The notes below the pieces were generated by a model that saw only the letters and a program-made list of their open reading frames with translations, did no database searches and was not told the origin of the DNA. The position numbers and the translations under genes were made by a program. From Clostridia bacterium (GTDB taxonomy: Bacteria > Bacillota > Clostridia > Christensenellales > Borkfalkiaceae): 64,000 nucleotides of DNA. Where the stretch lies: NCBI GenBank assembly GCA_900767885.1, contig CAAGAU010000006.1, positions 59,415 through 123,414 on the forward strand, in the 5' to 3' direction. Shown piece after piece: positions 52,159 through 59,201 of the stretch. Every line of letters begins with the position of its first letter. The stretch's first letter is position 1.

Positions 52159-53700
52159 TTACTTTATACCGAGTTCGTTTAAAAATTTCTTAAAAGCTAT
52201 AACGCCCTTTTCGTCTTTTTTAAACACCGCGGTATTTTCAAGTATGTTTACGCAAACGCGATTGATATAGTTTTTGATAATTCTGTCGGCAGTCTCCGCG
52301 TCGGCTACGACGGGATTTTCTTCAATCAACTTCTTTATCATATCACGATGGACGAACAAATCGTCGCTTTCGGTAAGAGCGTCGTAATCGAACGGCGTCT
52401 GTCCGGTCAATACCGCGGCAATTTCTTCGGTCTGCCGCTTTAATCTCGCGGGCAAAATGTAAAGTCCCATAGCCTCTATAAGACCTATGCCCTCTTTTTT
52501 GATGTTGTGATATTCGGGATGAGCGTGGAAAACGCCGTCGGGATACTCTTCCGTCGTAATATTGTTGCGCAAAATAAGTTCGAGGCAATATTTTTCGTCC
52601 GAAAGTATTCTCGCTACGGGCGTGCAAGTGTTATGCCTTACCTCGACAGAGTTTATTATGCCGGATTTTTCGTCGGAATAAATTTTCCACTCGTCCACTA
52701 TAGCCGTGCCCAGTGCGCATACGGTGTTACGATTATAACCTGTAAGCCTAATCGCGGAGTTATACCAGTCAAGTATAGAAATTTCCACGTCGGGATATTT
52801 TTCGCACGAAAGTTTAAAAAGCGGTTTTGCTTTGTGCATCGGCATTTCGTGTTTTCCGCCTTGGTAATGCTCGTGATTTAATATCGAGCCGCCGACTATC
52901 GGTAAATCGGAATTGCTGCCCACGAAATAGTTGGGGAAAATCTCGACAAAATCGAAAAGTTTATTTATGGTTTCGCCAGTCATTTTCATGGGAACGTGTT
53001 CCCTGTTAAACGCTATACAATGTTCGTTAAAGTAAGCATAAGGCGAATATTGCACCTGCCAGTCTTCACCGCCGAGTTTAACGCTTACGGTGCGCAGATT
53101 GGCGCGCGGAGGATGATTATAATTGCCGAAATAACCTTCATTTTCCTTGCAAAGCGCGCACGCGGGATATTTGTCCGTCTGCTTGGGCATGGACAATAAT
53201 TTGGCAATATCTTTATTGTTCTTTTCGGGTTTACTCAGATTTACCGTTATTTCAAGCACGTTGTCGCCGTCTTTATAAGTCCAGCCGAGGTTTTTGGCTA
53301 TGGCGGTTTTCTGAACGTAGTTATTCATAACGCTGATGCGGTACAAATAATTACACGCCTCTTGCGCGCCGAGTTTTTCGCGCAGATAATTAAAACTTCT
53401 GTTTATTTCCGACGGCTTCGGAGTTAAAAGTCCGAAAATATACGCCGCAAAAAGAGTAGCGGTCGTATCGCTGTCCGAAATAGAATTTTCCAAAGCGTAA
53501 TCTTTGGTTTCGTTGAATAATACGTCCGGCACAGACATTTCTTTGACGTATTCCAGATCGGCTTCGCCGACGTAAGCGGAATCGAGTTTAAATTCCGCAA
53601 GCAAAGTGTTTCTTGCGTATATCTCGTCGAGATCGTCGAGATGTAAAAACAACTTGGCGTAAGCAATAAGTTTTTCCGTTAATAATTTACCGTTGACCAT
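52159..53700 (-). CDS. galT: UDP-glucose--hexose-1-phosphate uridylyltransferase (Firmicutes-type GalT)
   Basis: Leloir-pathway enzyme exchanging UMP between UDP-glucose and galactose 1-phosphate. The catalytic H-x-H-x-Q is ILNHEHYQGG at about 268-277, with HPEYHN and LPARLK later. The length of 513 aa fits the long Gram-positive GalT class. I use the ATG at 53700, which has GGAG 6 nt upstream. The frame is open 62 codons further upstream, but that stretch crosses the galT promoter and overlaps dinB. No galK or galE is nearby. Confidence 0.94.
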   Translation of the reverse strand: MVNGKLLTEKLIAYAKLFLHLDDLDEIYARNTLLAEFKLDSAYVGEADLEYVKEMSVPDVLFNETKDYALENSISDSDTTATLFAAYIFGLLTPKPSEINRSFNYLREKLGAQEACNYLYRISVMNNYVQKTAIAKNLGWTYKDGDNVLEITVNLSKPEKNNKDIAKLLSMPKQTDKYPACALCKENEGYFGNYNHPPRANLRTVSVKLGGEDWQVQYSPYAYFNEHCIAFNREHVPMKMTGETINKLFDFVEIFPNYFVGSNSDLPIVGGSILNHEHYQGGKHEMPMHKAKPLFKLSCEKYPDVEISILDWYNSAIRLTGYNRNTVCALGTAIVDEWKIYSDEKSGIINSVEVRHNTCTPVARILSDEKYCLELILRNNITTEEYPDGVFHAHPEYHNIKKEGIGLIEAMGLYILPARLKRQTEEIAAVLTGQTPFDYDALTESDDLFVHRDMIKKLIEENPVVADAETADRIIKNYINRVCVNILENTAVFKKDEKGVIAFKKFLNELGIK

Positions 53701-53761
53701 CGCCAGCTCCGTAATCGGCATAAGCCAGACGCTTAACCGACCATAAATTTTTATCTTGTAG

Positions 53762-53790
53762 ATTTTAACATATTTCGGCCTTAATTGCAA
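53762..53790 (-). promoter_or_regulatory. Promoter of galT
   Basis: Minus strand: TTGCAA (53785-53790), 17-nt spacer, TAAAAT (53762-53767), just beyond the dinB stop. It gives a leader of about 55 nt. Confidence 0.75.
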
Positions 53791-53821
53791 CCGATTTTCA
53801 GTACATTCATCCGCCGCTTTT

Positions 53822-55051
53822 TTATTTTCTTGCAGGCGGCAGACTTCCTCCTCCGCCCTCACCCTCTTTGGTAAGTTTTTTATCAATATACGATAGTCCG
53901 CGCCTTACGCTCGTAACGCCGTATTTATCGCGTATTTTACTTACCGTTTGCATAAGCTTCAACCTTTTTTCGTAATCGTCGGAGGCACTGTCAAGCGAGA
54001 TTTGTTCGTCGTCGCAAAAATCGAACACTGCGACGCCGAGACTTCTCACCGCGTTTTTCCAGTCGTAATTGTCTTTGAAAAGTTTCATCGCAACTTTAAA
54101 AAAATCATCCGACAACACCGATGCGTGCGGCAGTTTCGTCTGGCGTGTAAACCAGTTAAGTTCCGAATCTCTCACGCTTACCGATACCGACCGCGCTTTG
54201 CCTACGTCGTAATCCATAAGCCTTTCCGAAACGCTCTCGCAAAGCGAAGAAAGCATAATTGCAACGTCGTCTTCGCTTACAAGGTCGCGATAACAAGTGA
54301 CGCTGTTACCAACCGACTTAATTTCACTTTCTTCGTCGGATTTCATTACGGGCGAATCATCATTTCCGTTAGCATAAAACCATAGATTTTCGCCGATTTT
54401 ACCTAAATATTTGGATATATAGTCAAAGTCGGAATCCGCAAGGTCGCCTATAGTATTTATACCGACTCTGTTCAACTTTGCAAGCGTTGCCTTTCCCACA
54501 AAGAGCAGATCGCCCACGGGTAAACCCCAAACTTTTTCTTTATAGTTTTCACGTGAAATAACGGTAGTTCCGTCCGGTTTTTTAAGGTCGCTGCCCAGCT
54601 TTGCAAAGACCTTGTTAAAACTCACCCCTACCGAAACGGTAAGTCCGAGTTCTTTTTTTACCCGTTCGCGAATTTCGTCGGCAATGGTCTTTCCGTCGCC
54701 TATTATTTTACATTGCGTAACGTCCATCCATACTTCGTCTATACCGAAAGATTCTATCTTATCGCTGTAATCGGAGTACAAACTTTTAGCCTTTTTGCTC
54801 CAGAGCGCGTACCTTTCGTGGTTAGCCTCTACGAATTTTATATCGGGGCACAATTTTTGAGCCTCACGCAAAGTCATACCCGTTTTTACGCCTTTCTCTT
54901 TGGCTTTCTGATTTTTGGCAAGCACTATGCCGTGCCTGTCCTCTACGTTCCCGCAAACGGCCAAATAACCGTCTGCAAGTTCGGGAGCATACTTACACTC
55001 TACCGAGGCGTAAAAATTATTCAGATCAACGTGTAGTATCGTTCTTTCCAT
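53822..55051 (-). CDS. dinB: DNA polymerase IV (Y-family, DinB)
   Basis: Error-prone lesion-bypass polymerase. It begins HVDLNNFYASVE (catalytic Asp), with the second acidic pair in SFGIDEVWMDVT near 105. Helix-hairpin-helix and little-finger domains follow. The last residues form an odd Gly-rich and basic tail (GEGGGGSLPPARK); the usual beta-clamp motif is not obvious there. The start at 55051 fits the family N-terminus; the longer frame to 55132 only overlaps the upstream gene. It overlaps the TVP38-like gene by 26 nt. No LexA box is seen upstream. Confidence 0.95.
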   Translation of the reverse strand: MERTILHVDLNNFYASVECKYAPELADGYLAVCGNVEDRHGIVLAKNQKAKEKGVKTGMTLREAQKLCPDIKFVEANHERYALWSKKAKSLYSDYSDKIESFGIDEVWMDVTQCKIIGDGKTIADEIRERVKKELGLTVSVGVSFNKVFAKLGSDLKKPDGTTVISRENYKEKVWGLPVGDLLFVGKATLAKLNRVGINTIGDLADSDFDYISKYLGKIGENLWFYANGNDDSPVMKSDEESEIKSVGNSVTCYRDLVSEDDVAIMLSSLCESVSERLMDYDVGKARSVSVSVRDSELNWFTRQTKLPHASVLSDDFFKVAMKLFKDNYDWKNAVRSLGVAVFDFCDDEQISLDSASDDYEKRLKLMQTVSKIRDKYGVTSVRRGLSYIDKKLTKEGEGGGGSLPPARK

Positions 55052-55973
55052 CTTTCGTCTTTTTCTTTTTAAACAACCTTTTAAACCATGCTTCGATTTT
55101 TTCGCCGTGTTTATAAATAAGATAACAAGCAACGCCGACTATTACGAAAATCGCCGCCCATATAAGAATCCCCCACCATGTAACGTAAGGTATAATGCTT
55201 CCGTTAATCGAATACGCCGAAACAACTATATTTATAGTTCTCGTTACAGTAATCATTATAAGGTAGTACCCTACGCTCATAGACGATAACCCTGCGACAA
55301 AACACAAAACGTCGTCGGGGAAAAACGGAAACAGAAACATGAATGTTAAAACTATAGTATCTTTACCCTTAACGAGTTTAAGTCCCTTTTTTAAACTTTC
55401 TTCACCAACAAGCCAACTTGCAACTTTATAACCGAAAATTCTCCCTATAAAAAACGCGACTATCGAGGCGGATACTATGCCGATTATGCTGTATAAAGAC
55501 CCGTAAAAAGGACCGAACAACGCAACGCCCGCACCTATCGTTACAAATCCCGGCAGAGGCAAAACAACGACCTGCAAAAACTGTATAAGTATAAAAATAG
55601 GAACGGTAAACGCACCATAACTCGCAACGTATTCGCGTAATCTCTCAATACTGCCTATTTTCTCCCAAAAACCCGTTACTTTTATTACGTATAACACCGC
55701 GGCGGATAACGTCAGAAGAGCGAGGGTTATTACGGTTATTTTATACACGAAAGTTTTATCGTATAATTGAAAAACAATCGCCGCAACAGAAATACACGCT
55801 ATAATTACGGTAAAAAGCGTTATTACGAGCGACTTATGTCTGGCAATAAAAGGAATATTAGTTGCATCCATATATAAAACGCCGAAAATTATAGTCGCCG
55901 CTCCGAGAAGCGCGATAATAACAGAATATAGAATTTTTTTAATCAGCGGTTTTAACGAGCATTTATTTATCAT
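55026..55973 (-). CDS. TVP38/TMEM64 family (VTT domain, DedA-like) membrane protein
   Basis: A 315-aa polytopic protein with about seven hydrophobic helices. The VTT-domain signature runs from VVLPLPGFVTIGAGVALFGP (about 135-154) to FFIGRIFGYKVASW and FLFPFFPDDVLCFVAGLS. These proteins are thought to move lipids across the membrane; the substrate is unknown here. The C-terminus is Lys-rich. No ribosome-binding site is seen, and the -10 box lies 9 nt before the ATG. First gene of a two-gene unit with dinB. Confidence 0.9.
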   Translation of the reverse strand: MINKCSLKPLIKKILYSVIIALLGAATIIFGVLYMDATNIPFIARHKSLVITLFTVIIACISVAAIVFQLYDKTFVYKITVITLALLTLSAAVLYVIKVTGFWEKIGSIERLREYVASYGAFTVPIFILIQFLQVVVLPLPGFVTIGAGVALFGPFYGSLYSIIGIVSASIVAFFIGRIFGYKVASWLVGEESLKKGLKLVKGKDTIVLTFMFLFPFFPDDVLCFVAGLSSMSVGYYLIMITVTRTINIVVSAYSINGSIIPYVTWWGILIWAAIFVIVGVACYLIYKHGEKIEAWFKRLFKKKKTKDGKNDTTR

Positions 55974-55982
55974 ACTACTTAT

Positions 55983-56011
55983 ATTATATACTTAACAAGC
56001 GATTTTAACAA
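55983..56011 (-). promoter_or_regulatory. Promoter of the TVP38-like gene and dinB
   Basis: Minus strand: TTGTTA (56006-56011), 17-nt spacer, consensus TATAAT (55983-55988); the ATG follows 9 nt later. Confidence 0.78.
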
Positions 56012-56071
56012 ATGAAAAAGCAAAAAAACAGAAGAAAAAATAAATAAATATTCAAAACGACGTAAAAATTA

Positions 56072-56100
56072 TTGACTTATCTTAAATTTTATTGTAAAAT
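56072..56100 (+). promoter_or_regulatory. tRNA-Trp promoter
   Basis: TTGACT (56072-56077), 17-nt spacer, TAAAAT (56095-56100), about 16 nt before the mature tRNA 5' end. Confidence 0.85.
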
Positions 56101-56116
56101 GTATTCGTTCTTTTTT

Positions 56117-56191
56117 AGGGGAGTGGCTCAACGGTAGAGTAGCGGTCTCCAAAACCGTAGGTTGCGTGTTCGAATCGCGTCTCCCCTGCCA
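56117..56191 (+). tRNA. tRNA-Trp (anticodon CCA)
   Basis: Complete cloverleaf with encoded CCA. The acceptor AGGGGAG pairs with CTCCCCT; the D arm is GCTC/GAGT; the anticodon stem GCGGT/ACCGT encloses loop CTCCAAA (CCA anticodon); the T loop is TTCGAAT. The discriminator is G, as expected for tRNA-Trp. Confidence 0.97.
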
Positions 56192-56227
56192 AAAAATGCG
56201 TTACGCTTTGCGTAGCGCATTTTTTTG
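56192..56227 (+). terminator. Terminator after tRNA-Trp (first copy)
   Basis: ATGCGTTACGC TTT GCGTAGCGCAT with one internal mismatch, flanked by A6 and T7 runs, directly after the CCA end. Confidence 0.9.
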
Positions 56228-56230
56228 TTC

Positions 56231-56386
56231 AGGGGAGCAAGATTCGAACTATAAGAATTTCTCAAAGAATTTCACAGAAAGACTTTGAGAAAAGAGGAGC
56301 AAGTCGGCTGAAATGCGAAGTTTTTAAGTCTTGCTTAAAAACGAGGAAAAAACCGACTTGCGACGAAATCGCGTTCTCCCCTGCCA
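56231..56386 (+). ncRNA. Candidate tRNA-Trp-derived structured RNA element
   Basis: The 5' AGGGGAG (56231-56237) pairs with CTCCCCT (56376-56382), followed by G and CCA, exactly the tRNA-Trp acceptor end. Between them are a 10-bp hairpin (TTTCTCAAAG 56258-56267 with CTTTGAGAAA 56283-56292), a 9-bp stem (GCAAGTCGG 56299-56307 with CCGACTTGC 56353-56361) and within it an 8-bp hairpin (TTTTTAAG 56321-56328 with CTTAAAAA 56334-56341). A T-arm-like CGACGAAATCGCG precedes the 3' strand. There is no anticodon arm, so it is not a functional tRNA. It lies after a terminator, so whether it is transcribed is unknown. Confidence 0.4.
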
Positions 56387-56422
56387 AAAAATGCGTTACG
56401 CTTTGCGTAGCGCATTTTTTTG
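56387..56422 (+). terminator. Duplicate terminator (second copy)
   Basis: Same hairpin and A/T runs as the terminator at 56192-56227, placed directly after the CCA end of the tRNA-like element. Confidence 0.85.
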
Positions 56423-56499
56423 TTCAGGGGAGCAAGATTTGAACTATAAAAATTTCTCAAAGAATTTAGCAGAAAGACTTTGAAAAAAGACGATATGGA

Positions 56500-56546
56500 A
56501 AAATAAAACGACCGCCCGTCCTTGCATTTCCGCAAAGACGGGCGGT
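56500..56546 (-). terminator. Terminator after tRNA-Pro
   Basis: ACCGCCCGTC (56511-56520) pairs with GACGGGCGGT (56537-56546), with an inner stem. On the minus strand CGTTTTATTTTTCC follows. Confidence 0.88.
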
Positions 56547-56554
56547 TAAACCGT

Positions 56555-56631
56555 TGGTCGAGGTGACGGGACTTGAACCCACGACCTCTTGGTCCCGAAC
56601 CAAGCGCGCTACCAAACTGCGCTACACCTCG
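56555..56631 (-). tRNA. tRNA-Pro (anticodon CGG)
   Basis: Minus-strand cloverleaf with encoded CCA. The acceptor CGAGGTG pairs with CACCTCG; the anticodon stem CTTGG/CCAAG encloses loop TTCGGGA (anticodon CGG); the T loop is TTCAAGT; the discriminator is A. It is convergent with tRNA-Trp. Confidence 0.97.
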
Positions 56632-56646
56632 ATAAACAGCCTTGTT

Positions 56647-56675
56647 ATTATACAACAAATAGTAATTAAAATCAA
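56647..56675 (-). promoter_or_regulatory. tRNA-Pro promoter
   Basis: Minus strand: TTGATT (56670-56675), 17-nt spacer, consensus TATAAT (56647-56652), about 15 nt from the tRNA 5' end. Confidence 0.87.
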
Positions 56676-56704
56676 CTGATTTTAACTGCGTTCATGAAAA
56701 ATTT

Positions 56705-57373
56705 TTACTCAAATCGCATAGCGGCGTAAATCTCGTTTAATTCTTTTCTGATTTTACGCCATTCGGGCATAAAATTATCGAGCATTTTTTTAAATCCCGC
56801 ACCGTGATCGGCGTACCGTAAATGGCAAACCTCATGCAAAACAACGTACGAAACGCACTCTGAAGACGCGTTTGCAAGGAATAACGAAAAGTTGAGTTTT
56901 CCGCTTACACAGTTACAACTGCCCCACCGCGAATGAGTTTTTCTTACAGAATATCCTTTCGCTTTTAAACCCGTAAGATGTTCCCACTTAATTAAATACT
57001 CGTCTAAAACTTGCGAAAGTTTATCTTTCAGGTATTTTTCGGTGAGTTTTCTTACTTCGTCGGCAGTGCCGTTCAAAGAATAAACGCAAAATTCGTCAGC
57101 CGTTTCTTCTATGAAACTTTTTGCTTCTTTAACTACCCTTACCCGTTTTTTCTTTCCGAATATGCTTATTTCGCCAATGCTTAAAAAGTCCGGCAGTGAG
57201 AACCTTTTACTGTTTTTAACCAACCTTTCAACACGCTCGATATTTTCCTCGAAAAATTTTAAAGCTTCTTTTTCATTTGCGTATTTCGGCATTGTTATAT
57301 AAGGCTCGCCGTTTTTATCGACTCTTATATAAATATTTTTAATTTTTTTCTTAATAATTTTAATTTTTACCAT
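56705..57373 (-). CDS. YgjP-like metallopeptidase domain protein (DUF45, M48-type)
   Basis: A 222-aa protein whose C-terminal half has the zinc motif HEVCHLRYADHG (HExxH plus a third His) near 175, preceded by KTHSRWGSCN, both typical of DUF45/YgjP. The N-terminal half is Lys-rich. It has no signal peptide. The start is set at 57373; the frame is open to 57439, but that region is the rny terminator hairpin and overlaps rny. No ribosome-binding site is evident. Transcription probably depends on readthrough from rny or an unseen promoter. Confidence 0.87.
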   Translation of the reverse strand: MVKIKIIKKKIKNIYIRVDKNGEPYITMPKYANEKEALKFFEENIERVERLVKNSKRFSLPDFLSIGEISIFGKKKRVRVVKEAKSFIEETADEFCVYSLNGTADEVRKLTEKYLKDKLSQVLDEYLIKWEHLTGLKAKGYSVRKTHSRWGSCNCVSGKLNFSLFLANASSECVSYVVLHEVCHLRYADHGAGFKKMLDNFMPEWRKIRKELNEIYAAMRFE

Positions 57374-57384
57374 AGCAAGGTATA

Positions 57385-57416
57385 ATTTGCGCCGAGCGAA
57401 ACCGCTCGGCGCAAAT
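57385..57416 (-). terminator. Hairpin between rny and the YgjP-like gene
   Basis: ATTTGCGCCGAGCG and CGCTCGGCGCAAAT form a perfect 14-bp stem with a 4-nt loop, 13 nt past the rny stop. The following minus-strand sequence (TATACC) is not U-rich, so it may attenuate or protect the mRNA and need not terminate fully. Confidence 0.65.
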
Positions 57417-57428
57417 AAATCAAATAAA

Positions 57429-59030
57429 TTATTTAGCAAATTCGGTGTAACGCGATTCTCTTATAACGTTGACTTTGATCTGTCCCGGATATTCGAGTTC
57501 GCTTTCAATCTTCTTTGCAATGTCTTTTGCAAGGAACATAGCCTGATTATCGTCGATTTGTTCGGGCTTAACCACTACGCGGACTTCTCTGCCCGCCTGA
57601 ATCGCATACGCCTTATCGACGCCTTTGAAATCCGACGAGATTTTTTCAAGTTGTTCAAGCCTTTTAACGTAGTTGGTGCTTGTTTCGCGCCTTGCACCCG
57701 GTCTTGCGCCCGAGATTGCGTCGGCAGCCTGAACGAGTACCGCTTCGATACATTTAGGCTCTACGTCGCCGTGGTGTGCCTGTATGCAGTTGATTACGTT
57801 TTTGCTTTCTTTATATTTCTTCGCAAGGTCCACGCCTATCTGAATATGAGTACCCTCGACTTCGAAGTCTACCGCCTTACCTATATCGTGCAAAAGACCG
57901 CCGCGTTTTGCAAGGTTTACGTCAACGCCGAGTTCCGAAGCCATAAGCCCCGCCAGATGTGCAACTTCGAGTGAATGCTGCAATACGTTCTGACCGTAAC
58001 TCGTTCTGAATTTAAGCCTGCCGAGAAGTTTTATAAGTTCGGGGTGAATGCCGAAAAGACCAACCTCGAACATAGCCGCCTCGCCCGCCTCTTTTATCTG
58101 AACGTCAAGGTCTTTTTTGACTTTTTCAACCGTTTCTTCTATTCGTGCGGGGTGAATTCTTCCGTCGGCAATTAGTTTTTCAAGCGCGATACGCGCAACT
58201 TCTCTTCTGACGGGATCAAAACCCGAAACTATCACGACTTCGGGCGTATCGTCTACCACGAGTTCTATGCCCGTCGCGTTTTCAAGCGCGCGGATATTTC
58301 TGCCTTCACGCCCTATTATTCTCGCTTTCATATCGTCGCTCGGCAACGGAACGACCGAAACGGTAATTTCAGAAGCATGATCGGTGCAACAACGCTGAAT
58401 AGCAAGACTTACTATGTCTTTTGCCTTCTTGTCCGCCTCGTCCTTTGCTTCCTGTTCGATATTTCTTACCTGAACGGCTACGTCCCTGCGGGTTTCGTCA
58501 AGAATAGATTCCGAAAGTTGCTTTTTAGCCTCTTCTTTGGTGTAACCCGAAATCTCTTCGAGTTTGGCAACCACACTCTCGTATTCCTTGTCGATTTTCT
58601 CCTGCTTTGCGTTAAGCGACGCTACGCGCCTGTCGAAATCGCGTTTTTGTTGTTCGAGTTCCTCGTTCTTTTTAAGCAGATTACTATCTTTCTTATTGAG
58701 TAACTCGTCTTTTTGATTAAGCCTTTGCTCCATTTTCTGGAGTTCGGCGCGTTTTTCCTTCGTATCGCGTTCAAAATCGTTACGAAGTTTAAGATCCTGC
58801 TCTTTTGCCTCCAACGCCGCCTCTTTTTTTAATTTTTTAATTTCGGCGTCCGCATCGGCGTACATTTGTTCGATTTGCTTATCAACGGAACTTTTTTTCG
58901 ATTTGTTCCTTGCTACGAAAATCAGAATCGTGGCAGCCAAGCCAACTACGACACCGATAACCGCAAACAATGCCGCAATTACCGGAGTAGACAACAAAAG
59001 CAGGGAGTTCATCGTACCATAAAAGTACAT
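57429..59030 (-). CDS. rny: Ribonuclease Y
   Basis: Membrane-anchored endoribonuclease that starts mRNA decay in Firmicutes. An N-terminal transmembrane helix (about 12-38) is followed by a long coiled coil (about 45-205). The KH domain has [13 protein letters not shown] near 237, and the HD phosphohydrolase domain has [10 protein letters not shown] and [10 protein letters not shown] near 350-375. The length of 533 aa is normal. GGGAGG lies 7 nt before the ATG at 59030. Preceded by a consensus promoter and a leader of about 70 nt. Confidence 0.98.
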   Translation of the reverse strand: MYFYGTMNSLLLLSTPVIAALFAVIGVVVGLAATILIFVARNKSKKSSVDKQIEQMYADADAEIKKLKKEAALEAKEQDLKLRNDFERDTKEKRAELQKMEQRLNQKDELLNKKDSNLLKKNEELEQQKRDFDRRVASLNAKQEKIDKEYESVVAKLEEISGYTKEEAKKQLSESILDETRRDVAVQVRNIEQEAKDEADKKAKDIVSLAIQRCCTDHASEITVSVVPLPSDDMKARIIGREGRNIRALENATGIELVVDDTPEVVIVSGFDPVRREVARIALEKLIADGRIHPARIEETVEKVKKDLDVQIKEAGEAAMFEVGLFGIHPELIKLLGRLKFRTSYGQNVLQHSLEVAHLAGLMASELGVDVNLAKRGGLLHDIGKAVDFEVEGTHIQIGVDLAKKYKESKNVINCIQAHHGDVEPKCIEAVLVQAADAISGARPGARRETSTNYVKRLEQLEKISSDFKGVDKAYAIQAGREVRVVVKPEQIDDNQAMFLAKDIAKKIESELEYPGQIKVNVIRESRYTEFAK

Positions 59031-59107
59031 AACTATGCCTCCCGTATAATTGTTAATTTGTATATACTAAAATAAAATTACTTTTACAATTAGCCTAATA
59101 CTATACC

Positions 59108-59136
59108 ATTTTAACTTATATTTTCGATAATGTCAA
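59108..59136 (-). promoter_or_regulatory. rny promoter
   Basis: Minus strand: consensus TTGACA (59131-59136), 17-nt spacer, TAAAAT (59108-59113), downstream of the dxs terminator. The leader is about 70 nt and AT-rich, with no evident fold. Confidence 0.87.
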
Positions 59137-59147
59137 TCCATTCGAGT

Positions 59148-59190
59148 AAAAAAACGCGATTTTACAATATTTTTTATTGCAAAATCGCGT
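59148..59190 (-). terminator. Terminator after dxs
   Basis: ACGCGATTTT (59154-59163) pairs with AAAATCGCGT (59181-59190), and CAATA with TATTG inside. A T run follows on the minus strand. Confidence 0.85.
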
Positions 59191-59201
59191 CAGATACACG
59201 G

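Larger units (their letters stand above)
56181..56490 (+). repeat. Tandem duplication (195-bp period) carrying the tRNA-Trp 3' end
   Basis: 56181-56295 and 56376-56490 are near-identical direct copies. Each begins with the tRNA-Trp acceptor 3' strand and CCA, continues through a terminator hairpin and AGGGGAG, and ends with an inverted-repeat segment. Differences are few, including substitutions near the T-loop-like TTCGAAC and in the second hairpin. A degenerate T-arm-like sequence also precedes the second copy. Confidence 0.85.

Noticed and set aside
53701..53886. N-terminal extension of GalT by 62 codons
   Set aside because: It crosses a good galT promoter and the end of dinB, is not GalT-like, and the ATG at 53700 has a proper ribosome-binding site.
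53791..55051. SOS control of dinB
   Set aside because: No CGAAC...GTTCG-type LexA box was found before dinB or before the TVP38-like gene that leads its operon.
55052..55132. N-terminal extension of DinB by 27 codons
   Set aside because: It only overlaps the TVP38-like gene; Y-family polymerases begin with the HVDLNNFYASVE region, as from 55051.
56117..56191. tRNA-Trp as attachment site of a present integrative element
   Set aside because: No integrase, phage or plasmid genes are nearby; only the local duplication is visible.
56181..56490. Direct repeats considered as a CRISPR array
   Set aside because: Only two long copies with tRNA and terminator content; no short regular repeats, spacers or cas genes.
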